Source: an archaeon
GTDB lineage: Archaea; Aenigmatarchaeota; Aenigmatarchaeia; QMZP01; JAFGSV01
Length of the DNA: 64,000 nt
NCBI GenBank assembly: GCA_028279705.1
Contig: JANQNF010000021.1
Location: 54,379-118,378, forward strand
Reading direction: 5' to 3'
The notes beneath the pieces are model-generated. The model was not told the DNA's origin. It did not search any database and saw nothing but the letters and a program-made list of their open reading frames with translations. Made by a program: the position numbers and the translations under genes. Shown here in pieces: positions 28,142-36,834 of this stretch; positions within the stretch are counted from its first letter, which is position 1; each line of letters starts with the position of its first letter.

Positions 28142-30151
28142 ATGAAGAAAACCGGTTTTCTGCTCGCAGCAGCACTGTTTTTTCTCCTAGTGGGAAATGC
28201 GCAGGCTTTGAATGTGTGCGACCTTGAGAAGCTGCCATCTTACCCCTCGGTCAATGCGAGCATGCTTCTTGTGATACCTGAAAGCGAGGTCAGCTATAGG
28301 CTCGACTCGATTTCGGACCCGATGAAGGTACGATGGGAAGTACTGGACCCATACACCTTCAATTACGTCGATTATGGCGGGTCCCTGCATAAATTCGGTA
28401 ACTGCTGGATATGCGAGTTTTCCGGCAAGACCAGTACGTTTTATGGCAACTGTGGACCAACTCCTTTCAAGACAGGTGGTCAGTTCAGGATCGATTTTGC
28501 TGCTAGTGATTTCACCGATATGGTTGAATTCAACAGGACAGTTTCAATACATTCCAGGTCGATGACCGCTGGGATCAATGTAGGCGGAGACGGGGTGGTT
28601 TATGTGACTGCAGATGCCCCAACTGATACGGATGAAGTATGGATCACGATATACGACGCTGAAGACGGCGAACTGGTAAGCGGGTTTGATAACGTAAACC
28701 TGACAGAGACCGCGTTTCCCGGGCGCTACACTTTCGAAATAGATTCACTGTCAGAGGGCACTTACTACGCTTCCTTTGGCTTCAGGACAGCCGGTAGTGA
28801 AACCGGTGGAGATTTCGTGAAGTTTGAGATGGGCGGGGATGCAGTTGAGCTTAACATTGACACGGACAAGGAAACATATGCTATAGGAGAGACTGTCGTC
28901 ATCTCCGGAAGGACTAAATACAGCCAGGTTTCTGCAAGTGTTAAAATGCCAAGCGGAAAGACAGAATCACTGGGTTCGACCAATTCGCTGAACCAGGAAT
29001 ACAGCCACGAGTTCCACATAACGGGGTCAGAGGATGGTGATTATGAGGTGACGGTTACCGCAGGGGGAAAGAGTGCCAAGGAGACATTCACGGTATATGA
29101 GCTCATCAATACGTATCCACAGGCACTGAATTTCGACATCACAGACCTTTCCAAGAAAATGAAAAAGAACGTCACGGTTCAGAATGTCGGAAACGAAAGC
29201 GTCAGTCTCACCCTCAGCACCGAGGACATCACAAGTTACGTGACCATGGATTTAGACGGAGAAACTGTACAGGGATCTTCCACCACTACACTCGAGGTCA
29301 CGGTCAACCCGTCTTCCCTTTCCTCCAGTACTGCCGGAAGGATACTTGTGATGTCTGGAGACAGTATAAAAGTTCCAATTGACGTGACGCTGGATGTCAA
29401 TGTTGAAACGACTACGACTACTCAGTGTACTGGAGGCTCCGGTATCATGGTCAGTCCGGGAATCTGGACAGAATATGATTGCGTAGTCAACGTTCCGGTG
29501 ACCCGCACGTTCACAATCCAGGCACTGGATGATGAAGGAGCCAGCGAATTTGATTATGATCCAAGCAGCTCACTTGACGTGACAGACGCCACACTGCCAA
29601 GTTCTGTTGAGAAGAACTCTTTTGAGACGCTGTCACTTGAGATCACTCCCGAAAATGAAAGGGTATCAGGGGAAGTCGACGTTACAAGCAGCGCAGGAAC
29701 TGCAAAGATTTTCGTTAACATGCTTTGCACAAAGGACATCGCAGACGAAGTGTCAACGCTTGAGTCTGACATCGAGAGTCTCAAGATGGAATTCTCAGAC
29801 GCGGGATTTGACACAGAGAAGATCAATTCGATTTTCTACTTCACGGATGCCGAGCTTGAGACTGCATCCAGTAGCCTGAGTTCCGAAGATTACGCTTCTG
29901 CAAAGGAAAGTTACATGAGTGCCCAGGCAAAGTATGAGGCGCTTGATAGCGTCATATCCCAGCTCGAAAGCGTACCTTCTGGCGGGGGAAGCGATTCTGA
30001 TGACGGGTCGCTTTTCACGTGGATCATTATCATAGTTGTCGTAGTAGTAGTTGCATTTGTGGGATTTTTTGCATACAACAAGTTCGTATCTGGGACTGCA
30101 AAAAAAGAAGGATCTGACGACGAAGAAGCAGTTGACGAGGAACTTTACTGA
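28142..30151 (+). CDS. Membrane-anchored Ig-like surface protein
   Basis: 669 residues. Signal peptide (1-22, ending NAQA), beta-sandwich domains with several sequons, a MG2/Ig-like unit around 230-320, a COG1470/NEW3-like segment (about 330-430) and a helical region (about 535-610). A Gly/Ser linker, one transmembrane helix (about 622-645) and an acidic tail ending EELY follow. Architecture resembles the 7384-8874 protein. It is divergent from the tRNA-binding protein gene, with a TATA-like element in the 56-nt gap. No catalytic motif. Confidence 0.82.
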   Translation: MKKTGFLLAAALFFLLVGNAQALNVCDLEKLPSYPSVNASMLLVIPESEVSYRLDSISDPMKVRWEVLDPYTFNYVDYGGSLHKFGNCWICEFSGKTSTFYGNCGPTPFKTGGQFRIDFAASDFTDMVEFNRTVSIHSRSMTAGINVGGDGVVYVTADAPTDTDEVWITIYDAEDGELVSGFDNVNLTETAFPGRYTFEIDSLSEGTYYASFGFRTAGSETGGDFVKFEMGGDAVELNIDTDKETYAIGETVVISGRTKYSQVSASVKMPSGKTESLGSTNSLNQEYSHEFHITGSEDGDYEVTVTAGGKSAKETFTVYELINTYPQALNFDITDLSKKMKKNVTVQNVGNESVSLTLSTEDITSYVTMDLDGETVQGSSTTTLEVTVNPSSLSSSTAGRILVMSGDSIKVPIDVTLDVNVETTTTTQCTGGSGIMVSPGIWTEYDCVVNVPVTRTFTIQALDDEGASEFDYDPSSSLDVTDATLPSSVEKNSFETLSLEITPENERVSGEVDVTSSAGTAKIFVNMLCTKDIADEVSTLESDIESLKMEFSDAGFDTEKINSIFYFTDAELETASSSLSSEDYASAKESYMSAQAKYEALDSVISQLESVPSGGGSDSDDGSLFTWIIIIVVVVVVAFVGFFAYNKFVSGTAKKEGSDDEEAVDEELY

Positions 30152-30201
30152 AACGTTTTCTCCGGTAAACTTTTAATAATTGAGTACAAAAAGATTCTAC
30201 T

Positions 30202-30882
30202 ATGGAATGCGCAAGATGCGGTTCTGAAATGAAAGAAGACTGGGGATTCTGTCCAAAGTGCGGCTCACGAAAGGGTGGGAACGCACTGGACGATTTTGGG
30301 CGAGATCTTTTCAGCCAGGTCTTTGGAAGGATGAAGAGCAGTTTCAAGGAAATCGAACGCGTGGATAATGGGATTGAAAAGGACATGCAGGCAATAGACA
30401 TCTCGCCTTTCTTCAGTTCCGATGGAAGGAAACACGGAAACGTTCCTCCGCGTGGCCGGGGCTTCAGCGTCCACATAAAAAGTGGTACCGGGATGAAGCC
30501 CAGAGTTGACGTCAAGACTTTTGGTGGAGTCAATAAGGAAAATGTGGAGAAGCAGATGGAGCAGAAATTCGGCATGAAGCGTGAAAATGTACAAAAAGAA
30601 CGCAAGATATCCTTACCGTCGTTTCGAAGGAGCAGTGCACCAAAGGTTACCGAGGAGCCAAAAACAGAAGTAAAACGCATTGGTGACAAGGTATCTGTTG
30701 AGATGGTGATGCCCGATGTTGGTCGCAGTGAAGACGTAGATATAAGGGAACTTGGATCTTCTGTCGAAGTCAAGGCCGTTGCAGGTGACAAGGCCTACTT
30801 CAAGATACTTACAAAACCCGAGAATTTCAGGCTCACGGGCAAATCATTCAGGGACGGTTGCCTGCATCTTGAATTCTCATGA
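30202..30882 (+). CDS. Zinc-ribbon protein with Hsp20-like domain
   Basis: 226 residues. An N-terminal zinc ribbon (Cys3, Cys6, Cys17, Cys20) is joined through a linker rich in basic residues to a C-terminal beta-sandwich (about 150-226). That domain reads like an alpha-crystallin/CS domain (KVSVEMVMPDVGRSEDV ... SVEVKA). The combination could be a small holdase-type chaperone with a targeting ribbon. The central region (60-140) is low-complexity and unassigned. The Hsp20 assignment is from strand pattern only. Confidence 0.6.
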   Translation: MECARCGSEMKEDWGFCPKCGSRKGGNALDDFGRDLFSQVFGRMKSSFKEIERVDNGIEKDMQAIDISPFFSSDGRKHGNVPPRGRGFSVHIKSGTGMKPRVDVKTFGGVNKENVEKQMEQKFGMKRENVQKERKISLPSFRRSSAPKVTEEPKTEVKRIGDKVSVEMVMPDVGRSEDVDIRELGSSVEVKAVAGDKAYFKILTKPENFRLTGKSFRDGCLHLEFS

Positions 30883-30924
30883 TAAATAAAATTATTGCCA
30901 GAAAAACATGAAAACTGGCATGAA

Positions 30925-31230
30925 TCACTTCTTTTTCTTGGCTGTTTTCTTCTTGGGAGCCACAGCCTTCTTTACGTCTTCGTTGCTGGCAGTCAGTTCT
31001 TCGCTGATTTCTTTTTCTGCCTTGAGTTCATCCGCTTCCAGCCATACTATGAACAAACCGACTAGTATAAGCAGCGGCGGTATCACGCCAGTGATGACAA
31101 CCTTGAAGTTCTGCCACCAGTTTATGGTTATACCCGTCCATTTGTTTGCGTAAACGGAGTCGACAAAAAGACCGAAGCCCACCACTATTATCAGAAGACC
31201 GATCAGAATCTTTACAGCAGCGTGCATCAA
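30925..31230 (-). CDS. Small two-helix membrane protein with Lys-rich tail
   Basis: 101 residues. Two transmembrane helices (about 5-25 and 45-65) are joined by an aromatic-rich loop (WTGITINWWQNF), followed by an acidic stretch and a tail of lysines, Ala and Pro. A short hairpin with a basic cytoplasmic tail could bind nucleic acid or ribosomes. It is divergent from eL15. No family recognised. Confidence 0.7.
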   Translation of the reverse strand: MMHAAVKILIGLLIIVVGFGLFVDSVYANKWTGITINWWQNFKVVITGVIPPLLILVGLFIVWLEADELKAEKEISEELTASNEDVKKAVAPKKKTAKKKK

Positions 31231-31318
31231 ATCACCTCATTAATTTATAAATCGTGTGAAGAGTTAAATATATTTTAATATCCAACATTTATAAGCTTTC
31301 CAGTGTAAAAGTGATGGT

Positions 31319-31834
31319 ATGTATAAGTATCTGTCTGCGCTGTGGAAAAAGCCCTCCGAGGGTCTTGGCGAAATCCAGAAGAATCGCCTGGTCCAGTGGA
31401 GAAGTGAGCCTGTCGTGACAAGGGCTGAAAAGCCAACGAGGATCGACAGGGCAAGGAGCCTCGGCTACAAGGCCAAGCAGGGAATCGTCGTAGCGAGGGT
31501 GCGCGTGAACCGCGGCGGAAGGAAGACACCAAACGTGTCCGGTGGTAGGAGACCGATGAGGTCAGGACGCTTCTTCACGCTAAACAAGCCAAAGCAGCAG
31601 GTCGCAGAAGAAAAGGCTGCAACGAAGTACAAGAACATGGAAGTCATCAATTCTTACTGGGTGGGTGAAGACGGCAAGCACATGTGGTATGAGGTCATAC
31701 TGGCCGATAGCCACAACCCGTCTGTCAAGAAAGCAAAGATAGTCTCTCCCAAGCAGTCTGGAAGAGCAAGCAGGGGCCTTACTTCAGCGGGAAAGAAATC
31801 CAGAGGACTTCAGCACAAGGGAAAGAGGAACTGA
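31319..31834 (+). CDS. rpl15e: Ribosomal protein eL15
   Basis: 171 residues, slightly shorter than the common 190. The N-terminal MYKYLSALWKKP, the RIDRARSLGYKAKQG block and the RGGRKTPNVSGGRRP segment are diagnostic of eL15. It is a large-subunit protein shared by archaea and eukaryotes. TATA catttataagc at 31289-31299 is about 26 nt upstream, so the message is leaderless. It ends one base before the convergent surface-protein gene. Confidence 0.95.
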   Translation: MYKYLSALWKKPSEGLGEIQKNRLVQWRSEPVVTRAEKPTRIDRARSLGYKAKQGIVVARVRVNRGGRKTPNVSGGRRPMRSGRFFTLNKPKQQVAEEKAATKYKNMEVINSYWVGEDGKHMWYEVILADSHNPSVKKAKIVSPKQSGRASRGLTSAGKKSRGLQHKGKRN

Positions 31835-32689
31835 TTATTTACCGAAAGAATATTTGAATTCGTCCTTTTTGGACCTGTCCATCGAATTGCTCAGTTTTCG
31901 CTTGACTTTCCTTTTCACTTCTTCCCTTCTTATTATGACTGCCATTGCTATGACGCCTGCAAGCAAGCCCCCGATGAACATGCCCGGAACCTGCGTTCCC
32001 GCAAGCGCTCCAGTGAGCGCGTTCAGTTCCTCGTTTGATTCTGAAACTTCGCTGTACTTCTCTTCAAGTTCCACGTAATCTTCACTGAGATCCTCATGTT
32101 TTCTTTCAAGCTCGGTTTTCTCCTTTTCAAGTTCCGTGAGGTCCTTTTGGTATTCATAAATCTCTTCCACCTTCTCGGACATGTTGTATTCCAGTGTGGC
32201 AACCTGCGTTCTCAGATCTATTATACCGTCGGTCAGGAGTTCGACCCTGTCCTGAAGGGCGCCCACGTCATCGTCCATGTCTGAAAGAGTCTCGTATGAC
32301 ATCACGTCATTGAGTTCAAGTGTCACCTTGACGGATATGGTGGAAAGCGTCTTGCCGTCCCACCTTACCTCACCGTCATATTCGCCGAGATCCTCGTCGT
32401 CAGGCACGTCTATTACGATCTGAACGTAACTCTGGCCGGGATATATTTCATACTCGTTCTCACCATCTTCCCAGAAGCCTATCCAGCCTTCTATGTCACC
32501 TGCAGATTCCAGCGTGCTTATTTCATCCACGTTCTGAAGGAGAAGCGGAAACTCATGTGAGGTGCCCCTTTCAAGGGTCAGTACGATGTCTTCCTGGCTT
32601 TCAAGTACGTCGACTGCCTGTGCAGGCGCGGCTACAAGACAAAGTGCAACAAAAGTTATTGCAAGAATCCCGGAGACTTTCAAAGCCAT
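31835..32689 (-). CDS. Exported coiled-coil protein with C-terminal membrane anchor
   Basis: 284 residues. Signal peptide (about 1-25, ending AQA), a beta-rich extracytoplasmic domain (about 27-130), a long heptad coiled coil rich in E, L and K (about 140-220), a transmembrane helix (about 230-252) and a basic cytoplasmic tail (KRKVKRKLSNSM). No enzyme motif. The coiled coil suggests oligomerisation at the cell surface. Confidence 0.75.
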   Translation of the reverse strand: MALKVSGILAITFVALCLVAAPAQAVDVLESQEDIVLTLERGTSHEFPLLLQNVDEISTLESAGDIEGWIGFWEDGENEYEIYPGQSYVQIVIDVPDDEDLGEYDGEVRWDGKTLSTISVKVTLELNDVMSYETLSDMDDDVGALQDRVELLTDGIIDLRTQVATLEYNMSEKVEEIYEYQKDLTELEKEKTELERKHEDLSEDYVELEEKYSEVSESNEELNALTGALAGTQVPGMFIGGLLAGVIAMAVIIRREEVKRKVKRKLSNSMDRSKKDEFKYSFGK

Positions 32690-32709
32690 GAAGAATATTT
32701 GATGCCAAC

Positions 32710-33147
32710 TTATAAATCCTTTTCCATCTTGAAGCGTTTCACGTTATAGCCAAGTTTCCTGTAAAATGATAGTGCAGGATCGTTTGCCACAGTGACGCTG
32801 AGCTTGATTTTATCTATGCCGTGTTTTTTGAAATGGTCCTCTGCCTCGTCTACGAGCATTTTCCCAAGCCCCTTTCCCCTGACTTGCTCGTCGACGTACA
32901 CGTACTCGATCCTGCCAAAGGTTCCCATAACGCTCTGTATGACCTTGAACCAGATGCATCCAACGATCTTCCCGTCATCTTCAGCTATTTTCACGCACTC
33001 TGGGAACTTGCTGGAATTGTGGAGTATGAGCTTTTTGAAAAGCTTTCTGTCGAAAGTGCACCCGGGAAAGTCAGTCTTTGAAGTTTCCTTCTTGAAATCA
33101 CAGATCCAGTCAGCATCTTCTGGTCTGAAATTTCTTATCTTTATCAT
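32710..33147 (-). CDS. GNAT-family N-acetyltransferase
   Basis: 145 residues from the ATG at 33145-33147, chosen because a tttaaa TATA element (33171-33176) lies about 26 nt upstream. The acetyl-CoA loop is VRGKGLGKMLVDEAE (about 87-101), with the GNAT beta-bulge before it and the C-terminal NDPALSFYRKLGY typical of Rim-type acetyltransferases. It is the last of seven co-oriented genes with two RimK-like ligases. The substrate (amino group of a protein or small molecule) is unknown. Confidence 0.88.
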   Translation of the reverse strand: MIKIRNFRPEDADWICDFKKETSKTDFPGCTFDRKLFKKLILHNSSKFPECVKIAEDDGKIVGCIWFKVIQSVMGTFGRIEYVYVDEQVRGKGLGKMLVDEAEDHFKKHGIDKIKLSVTVANDPALSFYRKLGYNVKRFKMEKDL

Positions 33148-33187
33148 GAAGAAATATTGTCCGCACACTGTTTAAATGTGGCCGGGC

Positions 33188-34183
33188 TCAGTACTCGTCG
33201 TTGAAGTATTCGGTGATCTTTCTCATGGGCTGTATGGCATTGACTATGTCAAGCACAATATTGGATGCCTCGTTTGGGTACCAGTAGTTCATGAAAGCAT
33301 TGGACTCTATGCTTATGACGTTCTTGCGCTTGCATATGCCAGCCGTCTGGCTCCTGCCATGGCTTCCCCTGAATATGGATTCAAGTGTTATCCTCGGCTC
33401 CCCCGCGTTCTCAAGGGACGACCTGCACGCGCGGATGAAGTTTTTTATTGTGAAATGATTTTCCAGCCTATCCGCAAGCTTCCTGTCTGCATGCGCCCCT
33501 ATGACCTTGAGGTCTCCTTTTATCAGCTGCTTGTATTCGGCCTTTATGACGTTTAGGTCAAGACTTCCGTATATCTCTATGATCCGCTCAAGCACCCTTT
33601 TCTGCTCAAGAAGTATGGCATTCCTGTAGTTCTCGCCTATCGACGCGAGGAAGTCTTCGTACTTCCTGTTGAGTCTTCTTATTATGGGTGCAAGTATCTT
33701 CCTGCTGAACCCGTAATCCTCGTATGCGACGACGTCCATTATGCTGGGATAGTTCTTCATCCTTGAGAATTTGCGGTGTATGAATACGACCGTCCTCCCG
33801 GATTTTTTCACCTCGTCCCAGAAACCCTTGTAGATCTTCAGCTTCCTGTTGTGGTCAGCCTTGTTCTCAGCGACCCATGCATACTTTTCCCTGTACTCGA
33901 GAAGATGGTCCTGCTTCTCGTCATTGACAAAGTCATTGTAATACTTGACGGCCTTTGATGGAGGTGGTGGATCCCTGTTTAGGTCTATCCCAAGTATCCT
34001 TTTTCTTGGTATCGTTGCCAAAACGAACTTTCCGCCGACCTTCATCCAGCAGAGGCTTGCTACAGTGTCGGAATTCTCGTCCCTGGATGTGGGTGTTTCA
34101 AGCGCCGGTCCCGAATGCGGAGTCGCCCACGTTATGTCACTGCCTTCGTTTTCAAATACCATGAAACCCGGCTTGACCTTCAT
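33188..34183 (-). CDS. N-formylglutamate amidohydrolase-like protein
   Basis: 331 residues. I recognise a distant match to the HutG/formylglutamate-amidohydrolase fold: TPHSG at 21-25 (metal or catalytic His), the RDENSDT region (about 34-40) and RKRILGIDLNRDPP (about 60-73), equivalent to the family sRyviDlNR signature. A conserved GAHAD occurs near 222-226. The middle (90-210) is a helical insertion not in HutG. It may hydrolyse an amide bond to glutamate made by the neighbouring ATP-grasp ligases. Assignment is moderate; chemistry is inference. Confidence 0.5.
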   Translation of the reverse strand: MKVKPGFMVFENEGSDITWATPHSGPALETPTSRDENSDTVASLCWMKVGGKFVLATIPRKRILGIDLNRDPPPPSKAVKYYNDFVNDEKQDHLLEYREKYAWVAENKADHNRKLKIYKGFWDEVKKSGRTVVFIHRKFSRMKNYPSIMDVVAYEDYGFSRKILAPIIRRLNRKYEDFLASIGENYRNAILLEQKRVLERIIEIYGSLDLNVIKAEYKQLIKGDLKVIGAHADRKLADRLENHFTIKNFIRACRSSLENAGEPRITLESIFRGSHGRSQTAGICKRKNVISIESNAFMNYWYPNEASNIVLDIVNAIQPMRKITEYFNDEY

Positions 34184-34260
34184 TTTCCACCTGCTTTTGA
34201 AAAAAGCACTGTATATTATATTGTCGCGGATTCTATTTGTTTTTAACTGCGCAGAAGACG

Positions 34261-35106
34261 TTACCTTTTCCTGACCTTTTCCACGGGCTTTGTTGTCAGT
34301 TCGGTGTTTGGTAGTATCACGGCACTGCCGTTAGACTTGAGCTTCGTCGAGAGCTGCCCGATCTCTTCTATGACACCTGAATGTTCACCTATCTTAACCT
34401 TGTCACCCACCCTGAACGTGTTCTTGACCTGGAGCCCTGCGGTCACCTCGGGCATGACGTTTTTTATGCCAAGTCCCGTTATGATTATGACGGTTACAAG
34501 CAGCGCTGAAAGCAGTATCGCAAGCGCCGCGGTGTTTATGCCAAGTAGTGCCAGCGCCATTATGATGACAGCCATCCCTATAGTGTATCTCACAAGGCCT
34601 CCGACGAACTTGCCGAAATCTTCGCCTCCAAGCATCTTGCTTCCTGCTTCCTGGAAAACCTTTCCGAAGAAGTCTGCTATTATGAGCCCTATCACTACAA
34701 GCAGTATGGCACCTATGAACACGGGAACAAGTCCTGCTGCAGCCCCGACCATTGACGCCACTCCCGTCAGGCCGACAATCTGCAGTACCAGTGCGAAGAA
34801 AAGTATGTATATCAGCCATTTGACGAGGTCGCCGATCAGTTCAACTATGCCTCCCTTGTACCCCGTTATGCTGAGGACGTTATCAGCCCAGGACTTTTCG
34901 GTCAGTTTCTTTAGCCCGACTATTTTCATAAGCTTTGTGGCAATGAGCTTGCCTATCCTTCCAGTTACGTAGGCAGCAACGATTACCATCAATAGCTGTA
35001 TCGTTATGTTAAGTCCGGTCACGACATAATCGGGAAACATTCCTCCGGAAAAGCCGAGAATCCATGACGATATCTGCCCTGAGACGGAATTAAGGTCCAT
35101 GGTCAT
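34261..35106 (-). CDS. MscS-like mechanosensitive channel
   Basis: 281 residues. Five or so hydrophobic helices, with a TM_helix-type repeat (about 25-60 and 75-150) rather than the three-helix E. coli core. A Gly/Ala pore-lining stretch (about 195-225) is followed by the MscS beta domain with FRVGDKVKIGEHSGVIEEIG (about 235-254) and VILPNTEL (about 265-272). It should act as a tension-gated release valve in the cytoplasmic membrane. It sits inside the RimK-like cluster, 26 nt after the second ligase. Confidence 0.88.
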   Translation of the reverse strand: MTMDLNSVSGQISSWILGFSGGMFPDYVVTGLNITIQLLMVIVAAYVTGRIGKLIATKLMKIVGLKKLTEKSWADNVLSITGYKGGIVELIGDLVKWLIYILFFALVLQIVGLTGVASMVGAAAGLVPVFIGAILLVVIGLIIADFFGKVFQEAGSKMLGGEDFGKFVGGLVRYTIGMAVIIMALALLGINTAALAILLSALLVTVIIITGLGIKNVMPEVTAGLQVKNTFRVGDKVKIGEHSGVIEEIGQLSTKLKSNGSAVILPNTELTTKPVEKVRKR

Positions 35107-35132
35107 ATTTTGCGCACAATCTTAAAAAAGCG

Positions 35133-36041
35133 TTACCTTTCCTTCATTACGTCCTTCATAACTGATTTTGCATCCTCGAAGAACTTGACTATCATTGGCT
35201 TTTCAAGGTGCTGCTTGTAATTGACATGAAGTGCTTCCACTACCTTTTCTGGTATGTTCACCCTTGTAACCTTGCTCGGTGCGACGAGATCGGGACCAAG
35301 CTCCACATTTACGACTCTCGGTTCGCCCTTGAGCGACATGTCGACCCTCACTATCTGGGTATCCATCGCGGTTGCTGCATCTATTGCGAGCTGCTTTGCC
35401 TCGACGCTGAGTTTTTGCGATTTGAACGTACCGTTTGCAAAGATAGCGTCCTGTTCCTTGGTCTTCTTCTTGACCGCCGCTATCACGTCAGGCTTTGCCA
35501 CGTACGCGGAGACCACGTCCTTGACCACGTCCTCTATGAGGACAGGGTGTTCAAGGGATCCAAGCGCCTCTATTATGGTCTTTGCCTCTGTCCTGCTTTT
35601 CACAGTGACTCCGGTCTTCTGCGTCGGGACCCTTATGACGACGGGAAATTTCACAGTGTCGAGTATCCTTTCTGCTGCCTTGACAGATCTTGCCAGGTGC
35701 AGGTGCATGGTTTCAACACCCCTTTTCCTAAGCACAGTGAGCAGGAAGAACCTCTCTGACGATAGAAGGAACGCTATTGGCGGTACCGGCATGAACGTGT
35801 TTGTCGGAAACATCGAGAGGAGCTGGTACGCGTATGAATAGAACTTTCTTGGTATCCTTGGAAGTATTGCATTGAACTTGAGAAGGTCTGATGTCCTGTA
35901 GCTTATGCTGAAATCTGAGTTCAGGCCTACGCCTATGCTCTCTATAGGCACGAAGAACACTGAATTGAACTTCTTTTTCGCCTCTTCCAGGAGATTGAGG
36001 TTGCTCTCGGTCTTGTCCTGTCCAAGTATGCAGAGTGTCAT
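35133..36041 (-). CDS. RimK-type ATP-grasp ligase (paralogue 2)
   Basis: 302 residues. The N-terminal pre-ATP-grasp region (ILPRIPRKFY near 60) and ATP-grasp core are present (FPVVIRVP near 136; ELGPDL, the metal-binding segment, near 255). RimK-type enzymes ligate amino acids (often Glu) to a carboxylate through an acyl-phosphate. Compared with the paralogue at 36835-37710, the ADP-loop glycines and metal-site NIN motif are poorly conserved (VELGPDLVAPS instead of EANINPG), so this copy may be altered or inactive. It is about 30% alike by eye to its neighbour. Confidence 0.78.
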   Translation of the reverse strand: MTLCILGQDKTESNLNLLEEAKKKFNSVFFVPIESIGVGLNSDFSISYRTSDLLKFNAILPRIPRKFYSYAYQLLSMFPTNTFMPVPPIAFLLSSERFFLLTVLRKRGVETMHLHLARSVKAAERILDTVKFPVVIRVPTQKTGVTVKSRTEAKTIIEALGSLEHPVLIEDVVKDVVSAYVAKPDVIAAVKKKTKEQDAIFANGTFKSQKLSVEAKQLAIDAATAMDTQIVRVDMSLKGEPRVVNVELGPDLVAPSKVTRVNIPEKVVEALHVNYKQHLEKPMIVKFFEDAKSVMKDVMKER

Positions 36042-36130
36042 AAGGTCACCGTTATGTGCCTATATTGGACGCATGCTTAAAAAATATACACCGAAAAGCG
36101 GGATTTTCACTGAAGATATGCAGGATAGTG

Positions 36131-36769
36131 CTAGATTTTGACTTTTTGTATGAACGCATCCTTCACAGCATTGAAAATCATCTCATCCACAGCTCCCCCA
36201 CCGTTTTTGGCCCCTTCAATGAGCTCACAGAGTTTATTGTAGTACTCCATCTTGGTCATGCAGGGGTCATCACCTTTTCCGTACATGTCAACACGACCGT
36301 TTGCGAAGGTGAAAATGGGACTAAACACTCTTTCCCCGTCGATCACATATGCACATCGCTGGGGATTGCGGGCGCTACCAAAGCCGAGATTGCCATAGTT
36401 GTTCCCAGTAAGACGGTTCTCTGTCTCTGTTTTTTTCTTTATGATATCGAACGGCATCCTGTATTTGCCATTCTTTTCGGGGTTCTCTTTTATGAAGAGC
36501 TCAAAGAGAATATTCTCCATCACGGAATAATTCGGCATTTTTTCATATATTTCATATTCTGCTGGAAGGAAGCTTAGCTTGAATTCTTCCACCTTTATAC
36601 CCTCACCCTTTCTGCTATTGTCACCCGGCCATATTCTTTGGTAATTTCTGCCAGTGGTGAGCTTTTCAGCTTCTACACCCAAACAGCTCTCATATGCCGC
36701 CATTCCGCCCTGAACATAGCCCCTTTCTTCGATGTGGTCAAGTGTGTCCTGGGAAAATATCTCTATCAT
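36131..36769 (-). CDS. Hypothetical protein between two RimK-like genes
   Basis: 212 residues, soluble, with mixed alpha/beta character and four cysteines (about 29, 149, 183, 191). I recognise no family. A GNNYGNLGFGSARNPQRCAYVI stretch (split around 130-150) is glycine-rich and could be a loop at an active site. It has its own TATA (complement of about 36799-36810) with a hyphenated inverted repeat ACTAC/GTAGT between TATA and start. Location between two ligases makes it a candidate substrate or accessory enzyme. Confidence 0.7.
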   Translation of the reverse strand: MIEIFSQDTLDHIEERGYVQGGMAAYESCLGVEAEKLTTGRNYQRIWPGDNSRKGEGIKVEEFKLSFLPAEYEIYEKMPNYSVMENILFELFIKENPEKNGKYRMPFDIIKKKTETENRLTGNNYGNLGFGSARNPQRCAYVIDGERVFSPIFTFANGRVDMYGKGDDPCMTKMEYYNKLCELIEGAKNGGGAVDEMIFNAVKDAFIQKVKI

Positions 36770-36782
36770 TTTATATCAATTA

Positions 36783-36798
36783 ACTACTTAACAGTAGT
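36783..36798. promoter_or_regulatory. Inverted repeat between TATA and start of the orphan gene
   Basis: ACTAC (36783-36787), 6-nt spacer TTAACA, GTAGT (36794-36798). It lies between the putative minus-strand TATA (36799-36810) and the ATG at 36769, a usual archaeal repressor position. Short arms, so chance is possible. Confidence 0.3.
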
Positions 36799-36834
36799 AT
36801 TTATAAAGGTTTCTATCGAGAAAAATGCGTAAAA

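Noticed and set aside
28086..28238. 51-residue extension of the tRNA-binding protein
   Set aside because: It would run across the divergent promoter and into the antisense of the surface-protein signal peptide; the OB-fold begins at the internal ATG.
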